From Pseudomonas sp. Choline-02u-1 (GTDB lineage: Bacteria > Pseudomonadota > Gammaproteobacteria > Pseudomonadales > Pseudomonadaceae): DNA of 64,000 bases. The stretch lies in assembly GCF_002836515.1 (NCBI RefSeq), contig NZ_PJBC01000062.1, positions 62,001-126,000 on the forward strand, read 5' to 3'. Below are positions 37,411-46,611 of this stretch, in pieces; within the stretch, counting starts at the first letter, position 1; each line of letters begins with the position of its first letter. The position numbers were made by a program, and so were the translations under genes. Under the pieces are notes generated by a model. The model ran no database searches and was not told where the DNA came from. It saw only the letters and a program-made list of their open reading frames with translations.

Positions 37411-40400
37411 ATGCCGAAATCTGTTGACCGAATTCCGCCGATGCCGCGAATCCAGGCTGTTGATCCGCGCCATTCCGAGCAGAGCTGGGAAAGCGCGCCG
37501 CAATTGCTCGCCGCGCTCAACGGCGCGCGGCTCGGTGCCTGGTATTGGGACATCGAGCGCGGGCAGATCAGTTGGTCGCGCGGCACGCAGGCGTTGTTCG
37601 GTTTCGATCCACGGCAGCCGCTTCCGGCAGACCTTGAATACCTCGACCTGTTGCCGCCGGAAGACCGCGCGAAAACCGTGCGCGCCTTCCACGCGGTAAT
37701 CGCCGGCGCACCGCTGGAGCAGGCGATGCACCACCGCATCCGCTGGCCCGACGGCAGCCTGCACTGGCTGGAGATCAGCGGCAGCCTGCTGCCGGACAAA
37801 AACGGCCGGCCCCGAATGATCGGGGTGATTCGCGAAATCACCCACCAACGCCAACGCGAGCAAGCCCTCAGCAGCTCGGAGAAACGTTTCGCTACACTTT
37901 TCCATCTATGCCCGAACATGGTTCTGCTCACCCGTCAGGAGGACGGTCTGATCAGCGAGGCCAATCAGTATTTCGAAAGCCTGTTCGGCTGGCCGGTGCA
38001 AAGCGCCATCGGCCGCACCACGCTGGAGCTTGGCTTGTGGGTGCACCCGGAACAACGCGCCGAACTGGTGAAGAAAACCAAGGCCAAGGGTGAACTGATC
38101 AGCATGGAAGTGCAGTTCCGTGCCAGCAACGGCCAGGTCCACGATGGCATCCTCAGCGCGCAAAAGGTCGAGCTCGAAGGCCAGCCCTATCTGCTCAGCA
38201 CGTTCCTCGACACCACCGAGCGCAAAGCCGCCGAACTGGCCTTGAAGGACAGCCAGGAACGCCTCGACCTGGCGCTGGATTCAGCGCAACTCGGCACCTG
38301 GGACTGGCACATCCCCAGCGGCATGCTTTACGGCTCGGCGCGCGCCGCGCAATTGCACGGGCTGGAACCGATTCCGTTTCACGAGTCATTCGAGGAGTTT
38401 TTCGAAGGCGTACCGGGCGACGAGCGCGACACCATGCGCGATGCCTACCGAAGCCTGCGCGAAGGCCCGGCGGGCAATTATCAACTGACCTATCGCGTGC
38501 AATTGCCCGACGGCAGCTCGCGCTATCTGGAAAGCCGCGCGCGCCTCTATCGTGACGAAAACGGCGCGCCGCTGCGCATGGCCGGCACGCTGTTGGACAT
38601 CACCGATCAGGTCGAGCGCGAGCAGCGGCTGGTGGCCTCGGAAGAGAAATTCGCCACGTTGTTTCAGGTCAGCCCCGATCCGATTTGCGTAACGCGTCAG
38701 GAAACCGGGGAATTCATCGAGATCAACTCCAGCTTCAGCCAGACCTTTGGCTGGAGCGCCGCCGATGTGATCGGCCACACCGCTGAAGAAATCGGCCTGT
38801 GGGACGCCTCGGCAAAAAGCCTGCAACGCATCGAACGGGTCATTCGTGAACAAGGCCTGAGCAACGTGGCCATTCTGGTTCAGCACAAGGACGGCCAGTC
38901 GCTGACCTGCGTGATTTCCAGCCGGCAGATCAGCGTTGGTGATCAGCCGTGCATCGTCACCACCTTGCGCGACATCACCCAGCAACAACGCTCGGAAGCG
39001 GCACTGAAGGCCAGCGAGGAAAAATTCGCCAAGGCGTTTCACTCCAGTCCCGACGCCATCACCATCACCGAGCGCGACACCGGGCGATATCTGGAGGTCA
39101 ACGACGGCTTCTGTCGCCTCACCGGTTACCGCGCCGACGAAGTGGTGGGCAAAACCGTTTACCAGGTGGGCATCTGGGCCGAAGAAAAACAGCGCTCGAC
39201 GCTACTCGCCGAACTGCAGATCAAGGGCCGCGTGCATCATCAGGAAATGCTCGGGCGCAACAAGCGCGGCGAACTGCTCACGGTGGAAGTCTCGGTCGAG
39301 CCGATCACCCTTAACGAAACCGCGTGCCTGCTGCTGACCGCGCGCGACGTCAGCCTGTTGAAGAATGCCGAAGCGCAGATTCGTCACCTGGCCTACCACG
39401 ACCCGCTGACCAACCTGCCCAACCGCGCCCTGCTGATGGATCGCCTGAGCCAGCAGATCGCCCTGCTCAAGCGCCATAATCTGCGCGGCGCCTTGCTGTT
39501 TCTCGACCTCGATCACTTCAAGCACATCAACGATTCCCTCGGTCACCCGGTCGGCGACACCGTGCTGAAAATCATCACCGCGCGGCTCGAAGCCAGCGTG
39601 CGCATGGAAGACACGGTAGCGCGCCTCGGTGGCGATGAGTTCGTGGTGTTGCTTAGTGGGCTTGAGGGTTCACGCAGTGAAGTCAGCGAACAAGTGCGCG
39701 CGCTGGCCGACACCATTCGCGAACTGCTTTCGGAGCCGATGTTCCTCGACGGTCAGCGCCTGCAAGTAACGCCGAGCATTGGCGTGGCGCTGATTCCCGA
39801 TCATGGTTCGACCCCGACCGACCTGCTCAAACGCGCCGACATCGCCCTGTACCGGGCCAAGGATTCCGGGCGCAACACCACGCAGATGTATCACAACACC
39901 ATGCAGAAAGCGGCCAGCGAGCGCCTGCGCATGGAGACGGACCTGCGTCTGGCGCTGTCTCGCGGCGAGTTCAACGTGCACTTTCAACCGCAGGTCGATG
40001 CCCGCGACAATCGCATCATCGGCGCCGAAGCGCTGGTGCGCTGGAATCACCCCGAACTCGGCGCGCAATCGCCCACCGAATTCATCAAAGTGCTGGAAGA
40101 CAGCGGCCTGATTCTCGAAGTCGGCACCTGGATCCTCGATGAAGCCTGCAACGCCTTCAAACAACTGATCGCGTTGAAACGGGTCGACCCGCTCAACTTC
40201 AGCCTGTGCGTGAACATCAGCCCACGGCAGTTCCGGCAGAACGATTTCGTCGAACGCATCGAACACAGCCTGAGCAGTCACGGCCTGCCCTGCTCGCTGC
40301 TGAAACTGGAGATCACCGAAGGCATCGTCATTCAGAACCTGGAAGACACCATCAGCAAAATGCGCCGTTTGAAAAAGCTCGGAGTGAGTTTCGCCATGGA

Positions 40401-40689
40401 CGATTTCGGCACCGGTTATTCATCGCTGACCTATCTGAAACGCCTGCCGGTAGACACGTTGAAAATCGACCAGTCGTTCATCCGCGACGCGACCACCGAC
40501 TCCAACGTCGCGGAGATCATTCGGGCAATCGTCGCAATGGCCCGCAGCCTTGAGCTGGAAGTCATTGCCGAAGGCGTGGAGACGCCGGCGCAACTGGCGT
40601 TTTTGCAAGAATTGGACTGCCACTTGTATCAGGGCTATCTGCATAGCCGGCCGGTGGCGCTCAAGGATCTGAAAAAAATGCTGCCCTGA
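37411..40689 (+). CDS. Diguanylate cyclase/phosphodiesterase with five PAS domains
   Basis: A 1092-residue soluble c-di-GMP enzyme. Five PAS segments begin near residues 25, 153, 279, 410 and 534. The last, fourth and second share the opening EKFAxxFxxSPD or EKRFATLF. The GGDEF domain starts at HDPLTNLPNR (about 662), with an intact GGDEF at 740-744. The EAL domain has EALVRW at 873-878, KLEITEG, DDFGTGYSSL, KIDQSFI and IAEGVET. Both catalytic sites look complete, so it may make or degrade c-di-GMP, or use GGDEF to sense GTP. No membrane segment or signal peptide is seen. Confidence 0.93.
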   Translation: MPKSVDRIPPMPRIQAVDPRHSEQSWESAPQLLAALNGARLGAWYWDIERGQISWSRGTQALFGFDPRQPLPADLEYLDLLPPEDRAKTVRAFHAVIAGAPLEQAMHHRIRWPDGSLHWLEISGSLLPDKNGRPRMIGVIREITHQRQREQALSSSEKRFATLFHLCPNMVLLTRQEDGLISEANQYFESLFGWPVQSAIGRTTLELGLWVHPEQRAELVKKTKAKGELISMEVQFRASNGQVHDGILSAQKVELEGQPYLLSTFLDTTERKAAELALKDSQERLDLALDSAQLGTWDWHIPSGMLYGSARAAQLHGLEPIPFHESFEEFFEGVPGDERDTMRDAYRSLREGPAGNYQLTYRVQLPDGSSRYLESRARLYRDENGAPLRMAGTLLDITDQVEREQRLVASEEKFATLFQVSPDPICVTRQETGEFIEINSSFSQTFGWSAADVIGHTAEEIGLWDASAKSLQRIERVIREQGLSNVAILVQHKDGQSLTCVISSRQISVGDQPCIVTTLRDITQQQRSEAALKASEEKFAKAFHSSPDAITITERDTGRYLEVNDGFCRLTGYRADEVVGKTVYQVGIWAEEKQRSTLLAELQIKGRVHHQEMLGRNKRGELLTVEVSVEPITLNETACLLLTARDVSLLKNAEAQIRHLAYHDPLTNLPNRALLMDRLSQQIALLKRHNLRGALLFLDLDHFKHINDSLGHPVGDTVLKIITARLEASVRMEDTVARLGGDEFVVLLSGLEGSRSEVSEQVRALADTIRELLSEPMFLDGQRLQVTPSIGVALIPDHGSTPTDLLKRADIALYRAKDSGRNTTQMYHNTMQKAASERLRMETDLRLALSRGEFNVHFQPQVDARDNRIIGAEALVRWNHPELGAQSPTEFIKVLEDSGLILEVGTWILDEACNAFKQLIALKRVDPLNFSLCVNISPRQFRQNDFVERIEHSLSSHGLPCSLLKLEITEGIVIQNLEDTISKMRRLKKLGVSFAMDDFGTGYSSLTYLKRLPVDTLKIDQSFIRDATTDSNVAEIIRAIVAMARSLELEVIAEGVETPAQLAFLQELDCHLYQGYLHSRPVALKDLKKMLP

Positions 40690-40724
40690 ATCGGCGGTTG
40701 CACAGCCTGGCAACAGAGCAACAA

Positions 40725-40753
40725 TTGCCACAGTTTGCGGCAGCCTGTAGGGT
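40725..40753 (+). promoter_or_regulatory. Possible promoter of hscC
   Basis: TTGCCA (40725-40730) and TAGGGT (40748-40753) are 17 bases apart, matching 5 and 3 of 6 consensus positions. It stands 31 bases before the hscC start. No heat-shock promoter pattern is visible here. Confidence 0.35.
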
Positions 40754-40783
40754 CGCGGTTTTTGCGCCGTTTCGAGAGCAACC

Positions 40784-42475
40784 ATGCAGGATGCAACCCT
40801 TCTCCGCCCGGCCTTGCTGGGCATCGACCTTGGTACCACCAACAGCCTGATCGCCGTCTGGCGTGAGGGCCGCGCTGAACTGATCGCCAACGCCCTCGGC
40901 GACGTACTGACACCGTCGGTGGTCAGTCTCGATGAAGACGATACGATTCTGGTCGGCAAAGCCGCCCGCGCCCGCCTGACCACGCACCCGGAACGCACCA
41001 CTGCCGCGTTCAAGCGCTTCATGGGCAGCGACCGACAAATCCAGCTCGGCACACGCCGGTTCAGCCCGGAAGAATTGTCGGCGCTGGTGCTTGGCTCACT
41101 CAAGCAGGACGCGGAAGCGTTTCTAGGCCAACCGGTTACAGAAGCGGTCATTTCCGTACCGGCGTATTTCAGTGACGAACAGCGCAAGCGCACCTTGTTC
41201 GCCGCCGAACTGGCCGGGCTGTCCGTGACGCGCCTGATCAATGAGCCGACCGCTGCCGCCATGGCGTACGGCCTGCACGAGCAGAAATTCGAACGCACGC
41301 TGATTTTCGACCTCGGCGGCGGCACATTCGACGTCACCGTGCTCGAATACGCGCTGCCGTTGATCGAAGTGCATGCCTCCACTGGCGACAACTTTCTCGG
41401 CGGCGAGGATTTCACTGCCGCCCTGCTGCAGGCCTGCCTGAAACACTGGCAACTCACACCTTCATCGATCGATGCGCAAGCCATGGCCAGTCTCGGTGAT
41501 GCGCTGGAACAGCTGAAATGCAAACTCGGTGAAGGCGCGCAGCAGTTGAGCTGGCGCCACGCCGAGCGAACGTTCGAATGGGAACTGGATGAAGCCGCTG
41601 CGGTGAAGATCTGGGAGCCGTTGCTGGCCCGCTTGCGCGCACCCATCGAACAGGCCTTGCGCGATGCCCGACTGAAACCACGCGACCTCGACAGCCTCGT
41701 GCTGGTCGGTGGCGCCACGCGCATGCCGGCGGTGCAGCAGATGGTTGCCACGCTGTTCGGACGCCTACCTTATCGGCATCTCGACCCGGACACCATTGTG
41801 GCGCTGGGCGCGGCGACGCAGGCGGCATGCAAGGCGCGGGACGGTGCGGTTGAAGAACTGATCCTGACGGATGTCTGCCCCTATACGCTGGGGATTGAAA
41901 CCATGCGCGGCAAGGATATCGACGGAGCATTTTCGCCAATCATTGAGCGCAACACTATTATTCCAACCTCCAGAGTCGAGCGTTACTACACCACTCATCC
42001 TCGACAAACGGTGATCCGGATTGCGGTTTATCAGGGGGAAAGACCATGGGTGCGTGACAACATTCTGATCGATACTTTCGATGTCACCTTGACGCCCAGC
42101 GAAGAGATACAAGCGTTGGACGTGCGCTTCAGCTATGACATTAACGGCCTGCTTGAAGTCGACGTAACCCTGCTCAATACCGGCGAACGCCACAGCCATA
42201 GCATCGATCGCAGTCCCACTGGGCTGGACGAGCAGGCTCGGCAGGCCAGTCACAACCGTCTTTCGACATTGAAGGTGCATCCGCGCGACGCCCTGCCCAA
42301 CCGTACCTTGCTGGCACGACTGGAACGGGCATGGATGCAGAGTCTGGGCAGCCAGCGCGAGCAAATTGCCGAATGGCTGGACAGCTTCACTACCGTGCTC
42401 GGCGGCCAGCAATCTGCAGAGATCGCCAGCCACCGCTCAGCGCTGAACAATGCGCTGGATCAACTGCGTCTTTAG
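40784..42475 (+). CDS. hscC: Hsp70-family chaperone HscC
   Basis: A 563-residue Hsp70 relative. The ATPase domain has GIDLGTTNS (residues 13-21), INEPTAAAMAYG, DLGGGTFDVTV and LVGGATRMPAVQ. The substrate-binding domain is present but the C-terminal lid is short, matching HscC (about 556 residues) rather than DnaK. It overlaps the end of a convergent J-domain gene by 4 bases, and a DUF1266 gene follows. This hscC, djlC-like and DUF1266 grouping also occurs in Escherichia coli, so the three probably work together. Confidence 0.92.
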   Translation: MQDATLLRPALLGIDLGTTNSLIAVWREGRAELIANALGDVLTPSVVSLDEDDTILVGKAARARLTTHPERTTAAFKRFMGSDRQIQLGTRRFSPEELSALVLGSLKQDAEAFLGQPVTEAVISVPAYFSDEQRKRTLFAAELAGLSVTRLINEPTAAAMAYGLHEQKFERTLIFDLGGGTFDVTVLEYALPLIEVHASTGDNFLGGEDFTAALLQACLKHWQLTPSSIDAQAMASLGDALEQLKCKLGEGAQQLSWRHAERTFEWELDEAAAVKIWEPLLARLRAPIEQALRDARLKPRDLDSLVLVGGATRMPAVQQMVATLFGRLPYRHLDPDTIVALGAATQAACKARDGAVEELILTDVCPYTLGIETMRGKDIDGAFSPIIERNTIIPTSRVERYYTTHPRQTVIRIAVYQGERPWVRDNILIDTFDVTLTPSEEIQALDVRFSYDINGLLEVDVTLLNTGERHSHSIDRSPTGLDEQARQASHNRLSTLKVHPRDALPNRTLLARLERAWMQSLGSQREQIAEWLDSFTTVLGGQQSAEIASHRSALNNALDQLRL

Positions 42476-45165
42476 CCGTTCAGTCGCCGTAAAGCGGCCT
42501 GCAGCCCGCCGGACAACACGTGTTCCCCGCTGTCCGGCGGCACGCCATAGCGATTGGGCAACTTGTCTCCAGCGAAACCGAACAACACCAGCGGCAGGAA
42601 TGGCAGAAACGGCGTCAGCCCAAGCATTATCAGCAGCGTGGGAATGCCACGGCCCATATCATGCAATCGCCGTAGAACCGCCGCAAACAACAGCAGCGCG
42701 CCGAGTAACATGATGACGATCCCGCCAATCGTTGTGCCCGTTATCAGCCCGGCGATTGGCGTTAGCACGACACACCCCAAGACCTGTGCGATAAAAGCCT
42801 TGCGCCCCAACCGTGTTCCGAGGCGCCAGAAAGCCCTGGCCGGTACTGGCTGAACATCACCGCTGGCCAACAATAAACGCTCCGACCATGACAGCAACGC
42901 GCACAGTGCCAAGCGCAAGCCGACGCTGTTCTGCACGTCATCCTTACCCTGCTGCAGTTGCCGTAACACTCGCGTTTTCGGTACACCGGCGGCGCCGTAA
43001 CGAATCAAACCCTTGAGCGCATCCAGCGCTTCATAAGCCAACAGTTTGTCGACACCGAAATCCGTCAACACTTTGCGCGGTGGCCACACCGGTTCGCCCT
43101 TGATCAGACCGTCGCGAAAGCCTTCAAACCAGTCATCCTCACAGCTGACCGCTGCAATCGATTGCAATAACGTCCGGTGTTGCTCGGCGCTCAGGCCTGG
43201 ATCGTGGTAAAGCACGCTCCAGAACATCAACAAGCCCAGCAGATCGTCGCCGCACGCCGCTCGGTCACTTTCGACGCAGGTGTAAAGCAGTGTATTGGCG
43301 GGCAGCCTGGCGCTGTCGAGGGCCTGTTCGACACTGAAGAGTTGTTGCACCAGCAAACCGTGTACCGGATCGTCGCCCTGCAACCAGCCCAGCAAACCGG
43401 CGCAATTACCCTGCTCACGCAGCAAGCGCCGCAATAGTGGCTGCAGCCGACTCAAGGGATGCGCAGGATTGAACGACAAGCGTTCCAGGCACTGCGCATC
43501 AATCAATTGCAACCAGCGCTCCGGTTGCTCCAGCAATGCCAGCAAAAACGCGGTTTGAGCGTGCCAATCCCAGATCGCCGCGCCTAACCCGATCGGCGGT
43601 AACCCCGTCGCGCGACGACTCAGTTGGAGCATCAGATCGAGCTCTGTCAGGTCATTGCCGTCTTTGACTGCACGCAGTTCGAACGCGTCCGCAATGCGCG
43701 CGAGCGCGGTGTCGCTGTAGGGTCGCAAGCGCTGCAACCACAGCCGACAAACCTTGTGCAGTTCGCCTTCGGACAACGCCGACGGCCATTGCGGTGAGAG
43801 TGCCCGCGAGTCAGTGAAAGCGCTCATGGCCTGCGCTACAGGCGCACTCTCCAACCAGCGCAGATGTTGCCGAGCCTGATACTTGAACTCGCTCAACACC
43901 AGGCGTTCCAGCGCGTCAACAGGGAGCGGTTCGTCGACAAGCTGCTGCAACAAGGCCGAATCACCGCGGTGCAGCGCCCAGGCGTGCCGGTACAGACGCA
44001 GCAAACGGCTGTCGTGGTGCTCGCCGAGTAATTGCGCGAGCAATGGCAGCTCATCGCCCACCATCCGCCAGTCAACAAAGCTACGCGCCAGTCCATCAAG
44101 CGTGAGCCGCCCGACACCCAACCAGCGAGTCAACGTCTCGGGGCGTTGTGACGGACTGCCAAACACCTGGCACTCATCGCCCAGATCATCCGACCAACCG
44201 GGGCAGTCTTCCAGGCGGTCGAAGGCCTGAATCAGCAACGGTAGAAAGGTCGGCTGACGCTTGGCGCACAGCTCCAGCAAACGATTTTCGGCCATGGGAT
44301 GACGATGTTCGCTCCAAAGCCGAATCCAGCATGTAAACGCTTGATCGTCGCGTCCCGACAAGCTGTATTGACACGCCAGCAGGTACAGCCAGTCGACGTT
44401 ATCCGGCGCGGCATCGTGTTGTTCGACACAACGGTGCAAGAACGTCGGGGTGCCAATCCCCGCTTGGGTGAACTGCACCAGCAAACGCTTGAGGTAGGCG
44501 GCATCATTGGGCAACGGCACGCACGTGTGCCGCGTGACAAAATCGGCAAACTCATGCAGGGGTCGGTGGGTGAAGATGTAGTCAAGGCTGCGGGCATACC
44601 ACAGCGATTCGGTCTGTGCTGGCTCTGGCCATGTACTCATCAGATCCGTATCAAAGGGGTCAGGCGTCTTGATGCGCTGCAAAAAGGTTTCTACCGCTTG
44701 CGCGTCATGGAATCCCAGAGCCAGCAGTTGCTGGTCCCAGGCCATGCGTTGCGCCAACAGATTCGCGCAACGGTAGGACAACGGACCGGCGTCGGCCATT
44801 CGGTGATACAAGCCCCAACTCAGATCATCGAGCACTTCCAGCGACAAGTCGTCGAGGCTGCGGACGAATGTTTCCCATGCCGCGAAGTGGAACCGGCGAG
44901 CGGGATCATCCAGCAACGCACAGAAATCCACGAACGCCCGCGGAACCTCAACAACATTGGCTTGTGCAGCGTCAATCTCGTCTTCGGCCTCTTCCTCCTC
45001 CCCTTCACGCGCCAGACGCAGGGCGTTTTCATAGGCCATGCGTAGCGCCTGAAACCCTTCCGGGTCGCTTTCCGGATGGTGCGCCGGCAGACGGGCGCGG
45101 TAGGCGGTGCGAATCAGGGTTTCGTCGGTAGTCGGCTCTATGCCCAGTCGAATCCAGCAACTCAT
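42472..45165 (-). CDS. DjlC-like J-domain protein with C-terminal DUF805-like membrane region
   Basis: An 897-residue likely co-chaperone of HscC. Residues 3-45 look like a J domain (CWIRLGIEPTTDETLIRTAY, then GFQALRMAYENAL), but the central HPD is HPE (HHPESDPEGF). A long helical, leucine-rich middle follows, with no recognised domain. At about residues 770-890 there are several membrane helices with RKAFIAQVLG, RRLHDMGRG and LPNRYG, like DUF805 proteins. It ends convergent with hscC and starts 4 bases inside the DUF1266 gene's stop, so those two are coupled. Confidence 0.8.
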   Translation of the reverse strand: MSCWIRLGIEPTTDETLIRTAYRARLPAHHPESDPEGFQALRMAYENALRLAREGEEEEAEDEIDAAQANVVEVPRAFVDFCALLDDPARRFHFAAWETFVRSLDDLSLEVLDDLSWGLYHRMADAGPLSYRCANLLAQRMAWDQQLLALGFHDAQAVETFLQRIKTPDPFDTDLMSTWPEPAQTESLWYARSLDYIFTHRPLHEFADFVTRHTCVPLPNDAAYLKRLLVQFTQAGIGTPTFLHRCVEQHDAAPDNVDWLYLLACQYSLSGRDDQAFTCWIRLWSEHRHPMAENRLLELCAKRQPTFLPLLIQAFDRLEDCPGWSDDLGDECQVFGSPSQRPETLTRWLGVGRLTLDGLARSFVDWRMVGDELPLLAQLLGEHHDSRLLRLYRHAWALHRGDSALLQQLVDEPLPVDALERLVLSEFKYQARQHLRWLESAPVAQAMSAFTDSRALSPQWPSALSEGELHKVCRLWLQRLRPYSDTALARIADAFELRAVKDGNDLTELDLMLQLSRRATGLPPIGLGAAIWDWHAQTAFLLALLEQPERWLQLIDAQCLERLSFNPAHPLSRLQPLLRRLLREQGNCAGLLGWLQGDDPVHGLLVQQLFSVEQALDSARLPANTLLYTCVESDRAACGDDLLGLLMFWSVLYHDPGLSAEQHRTLLQSIAAVSCEDDWFEGFRDGLIKGEPVWPPRKVLTDFGVDKLLAYEALDALKGLIRYGAAGVPKTRVLRQLQQGKDDVQNSVGLRLALCALLSWSERLLLASGDVQPVPARAFWRLGTRLGRKAFIAQVLGCVVLTPIAGLITGTTIGGIVIMLLGALLLFAAVLRRLHDMGRGIPTLLIMLGLTPFLPFLPLVLFGFAGDKLPNRYGVPPDSGEHVLSGGLQAALRRLNG

Positions 45166-45857
45166 GACCAGTCGAACTCCCCAAGCGATGCCGGACGAGG
45201 CGGCGCATCAATGTCCATGTGCCAAGGCAGATCGGCGAGAAAGTGTGGAATGTTCTGCGCAAGCCCACGAGCAATCCTGGTGTTGAAAGCGCTGGCGCCC
45301 TCGCGACTCATCTCGACCGCCAGTTCATCATCGCTTTTGCTCAAGCAGCACCAGAAGGTTCGCCCTATCAGAAAGCCGCTGAAATAAGCCATCCAGTTGC
45401 CGTAATGAAACTGTGCCCTCAATGCCAATCGACTGTGCAACCAGTTGCTCTCGGCCAGATCGATCCATTGATTACGCACTGCGCAGCGCAGCAGAAATCC
45501 CATGCGGCCATAATCCCAGGACAGGATACCGCCGGGACCACAGCTGGCGAAGGTACGACTGGCAAACTCATGGAGGACACGTTCACGCGGACTGAGATCT
45601 TCGAGCAACGCTTGCCATTCACTCGGCAAACAACGCTGCCATGCCCAATAGGCCGAACTGAGGTGTTTGGCATGACCGTCGTCAGTCATCCGCTCGAGCA
45701 TGTCGAACAATTGCTGCCGATCATCGATTCCCCAACTCTCTTTGAGGTCGATATAACGGTCGTCGCAGAACGCAGGGTCGTCATACCCGGCGCCGGTGTT
45801 GAGCGCGGCCATCGGTGCGGACAAGGCGCACAGCCAGCGCTGTTTGATTTCGTCCAT
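45162..45857 (-). CDS. DUF1266 family protein (YbeU/YbeR-like)
   Basis: A 231-residue soluble protein of the DUF1266 type. The core includes WGIDDRQQLFDMLERMTDDGH and LSWDYGRMGFLLRCAVRNQW, ending WMAYFSGFLIGRTFW. The open frame continues to a GTG at 45965, inside the ibpA terminator region. I chose the ATG at 45857, which has GGAG 9 bases upstream and gives the usual length of about 235. Its stop overlaps the J-domain gene start. The function is unknown. Its linkage to hscC and a djlC-like gene is shared with E. coli. Confidence 0.8.
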   Translation of the reverse strand: MDEIKQRWLCALSAPMAALNTGAGYDDPAFCDDRYIDLKESWGIDDRQQLFDMLERMTDDGHAKHLSSAYWAWQRCLPSEWQALLEDLSPRERVLHEFASRTFASCGPGGILSWDYGRMGFLLRCAVRNQWIDLAESNWLHSRLALRAQFHYGNWMAYFSGFLIGRTFWCCLSKSDDELAVEMSREGASAFNTRIARGLAQNIPHFLADLPWHMDIDAPPRPASLGEFDWS

Positions 45858-45970
45858 GAACAAAGGCTCCAGGCCGACTGCCGGAAAATGGGGGTCGGCA
45901 AAATTGTGCAGATTGTAAAGAGCCCCGACAGCAGCAGCAAACGCCGCATCGCTTTTTCTGCGCACACAAA

Positions 45971-45996
45971 AAAGGCCCCGACGTTTCGGGGCCTTT
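45971..45996. terminator. Terminator after ibpA
   Basis: AAAGGCCCCGA/TCGGGGCCTTT forms an 11-base stem with a 4-base loop. Read on the minus strand it ends in six T residues. Confidence 0.9.
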
Positions 45997-46045
45997 CGTT
46001 CAACGGCTTATCGTCGGTTCAGACGATTGTGTGTCAGCACGTGAA

Positions 46046-46492
46046 TCAATGCTGCAACGCCGGTTGCTGCGCTCCATTGATCGGGATGCGCTTGGCTTTC
46101 GCTTCTTCCGGGACCACACGCAGCAGATCGATGCTCAGCAGGCCGTTGCGCAGTGCAGCGTCCTTGATCTCGATGTGATCGGCCAGACGGAACGACAGCT
46201 TGAAGGCTCGCTGAGCGATGCCCTGGTGCAAGAACGTGACGCTCTCGTCAGTGTCGCGCTTGCCGCCACTGATGGTCAGCACACCCTTTTCGACTTGCAG
46301 GTCCAGGTCTTCTTCCTGGAAACCGGCGGCCGCAACGACGATACGGTATTGGTCATCACCGTGTTTTTCGACGTTGTAAGGTGGGTAGCTGCTGCCTGGC
46401 TCGTTACGCAGCGCAGTTTCGAACAGATCGTTGAAACGGTCGAAACCTACCGAGGAACGGAACAGTGGCGCGAGAGAAAATGCAGTACTCAT
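46046..46492 (-). CDS. ibpA: Small heat shock protein (Hsp20/IbpA)
   Basis: A 148-residue alpha-crystallin-type chaperone that holds unfolding proteins for the DnaK system. The N-terminus (MSTAFSLAPLFRSSVGFDRF) is that of IbpA. The crystallin domain runs from about residue 38 to 128 and includes YRIVVAAAGFQEEDLDL and ALRNGLLSIDL. The C-terminal I-x-I motif is IPI. The upstream region has a sigma-32 promoter and a ROSE-type leader, both annotated separately, so heat controls both its transcription and its translation. Confidence 0.94.
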   Translation of the reverse strand: MSTAFSLAPLFRSSVGFDRFNDLFETALRNEPGSSYPPYNVEKHGDDQYRIVVAAAGFQEEDLDLQVEKGVLTISGGKRDTDESVTFLHQGIAQRAFKLSFRLADHIEIKDAALRNGLLSIDLLRVVPEEAKAKRIPINGAQQPALQH

Positions 46493-46558
46493 GATTCAAA
46501 TCTCCTGAAAACAATCAGCAAGGTTTTGTGTCTCCGCGACCCGAATTCGGCATCGCGT
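46493..46558 (-). promoter_or_regulatory. ROSE-type RNA thermometer in the ibpA leader
   Basis: In the transcript, CUUGCUGA pairs with UCAGGAG, which is the Shine-Dalgarno sequence, leaving a bulged G opposite the GG. This is the hallmark UUGCU/AGGA pairing of ROSE elements known from Pseudomonas ibpA leaders. A second helix is possible upstream (CGCGA, GAATTC region). Warming should melt the pairing and free the ribosome binding site. Confidence 0.8.
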
Positions 46559-46565
46559 AACCCTT

Positions 46566-46593
46566 AGATAGGGACCGCTGTTTTGATTTCAAG
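46566..46593 (-). promoter_or_regulatory. rpoH-dependent promoter: Sigma-32 heat-shock promoter of ibpA
   Basis: On the minus strand CTTGAA (46588-46593) is followed after 14 bases by CCCTATCT (46566-46573), matching CTTGAA-N13..17-CCCCATNT with one mismatch. Confidence 0.85.
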
Positions 46594-46611
46594 AGATTAT
46601 TTTAAGATTTT

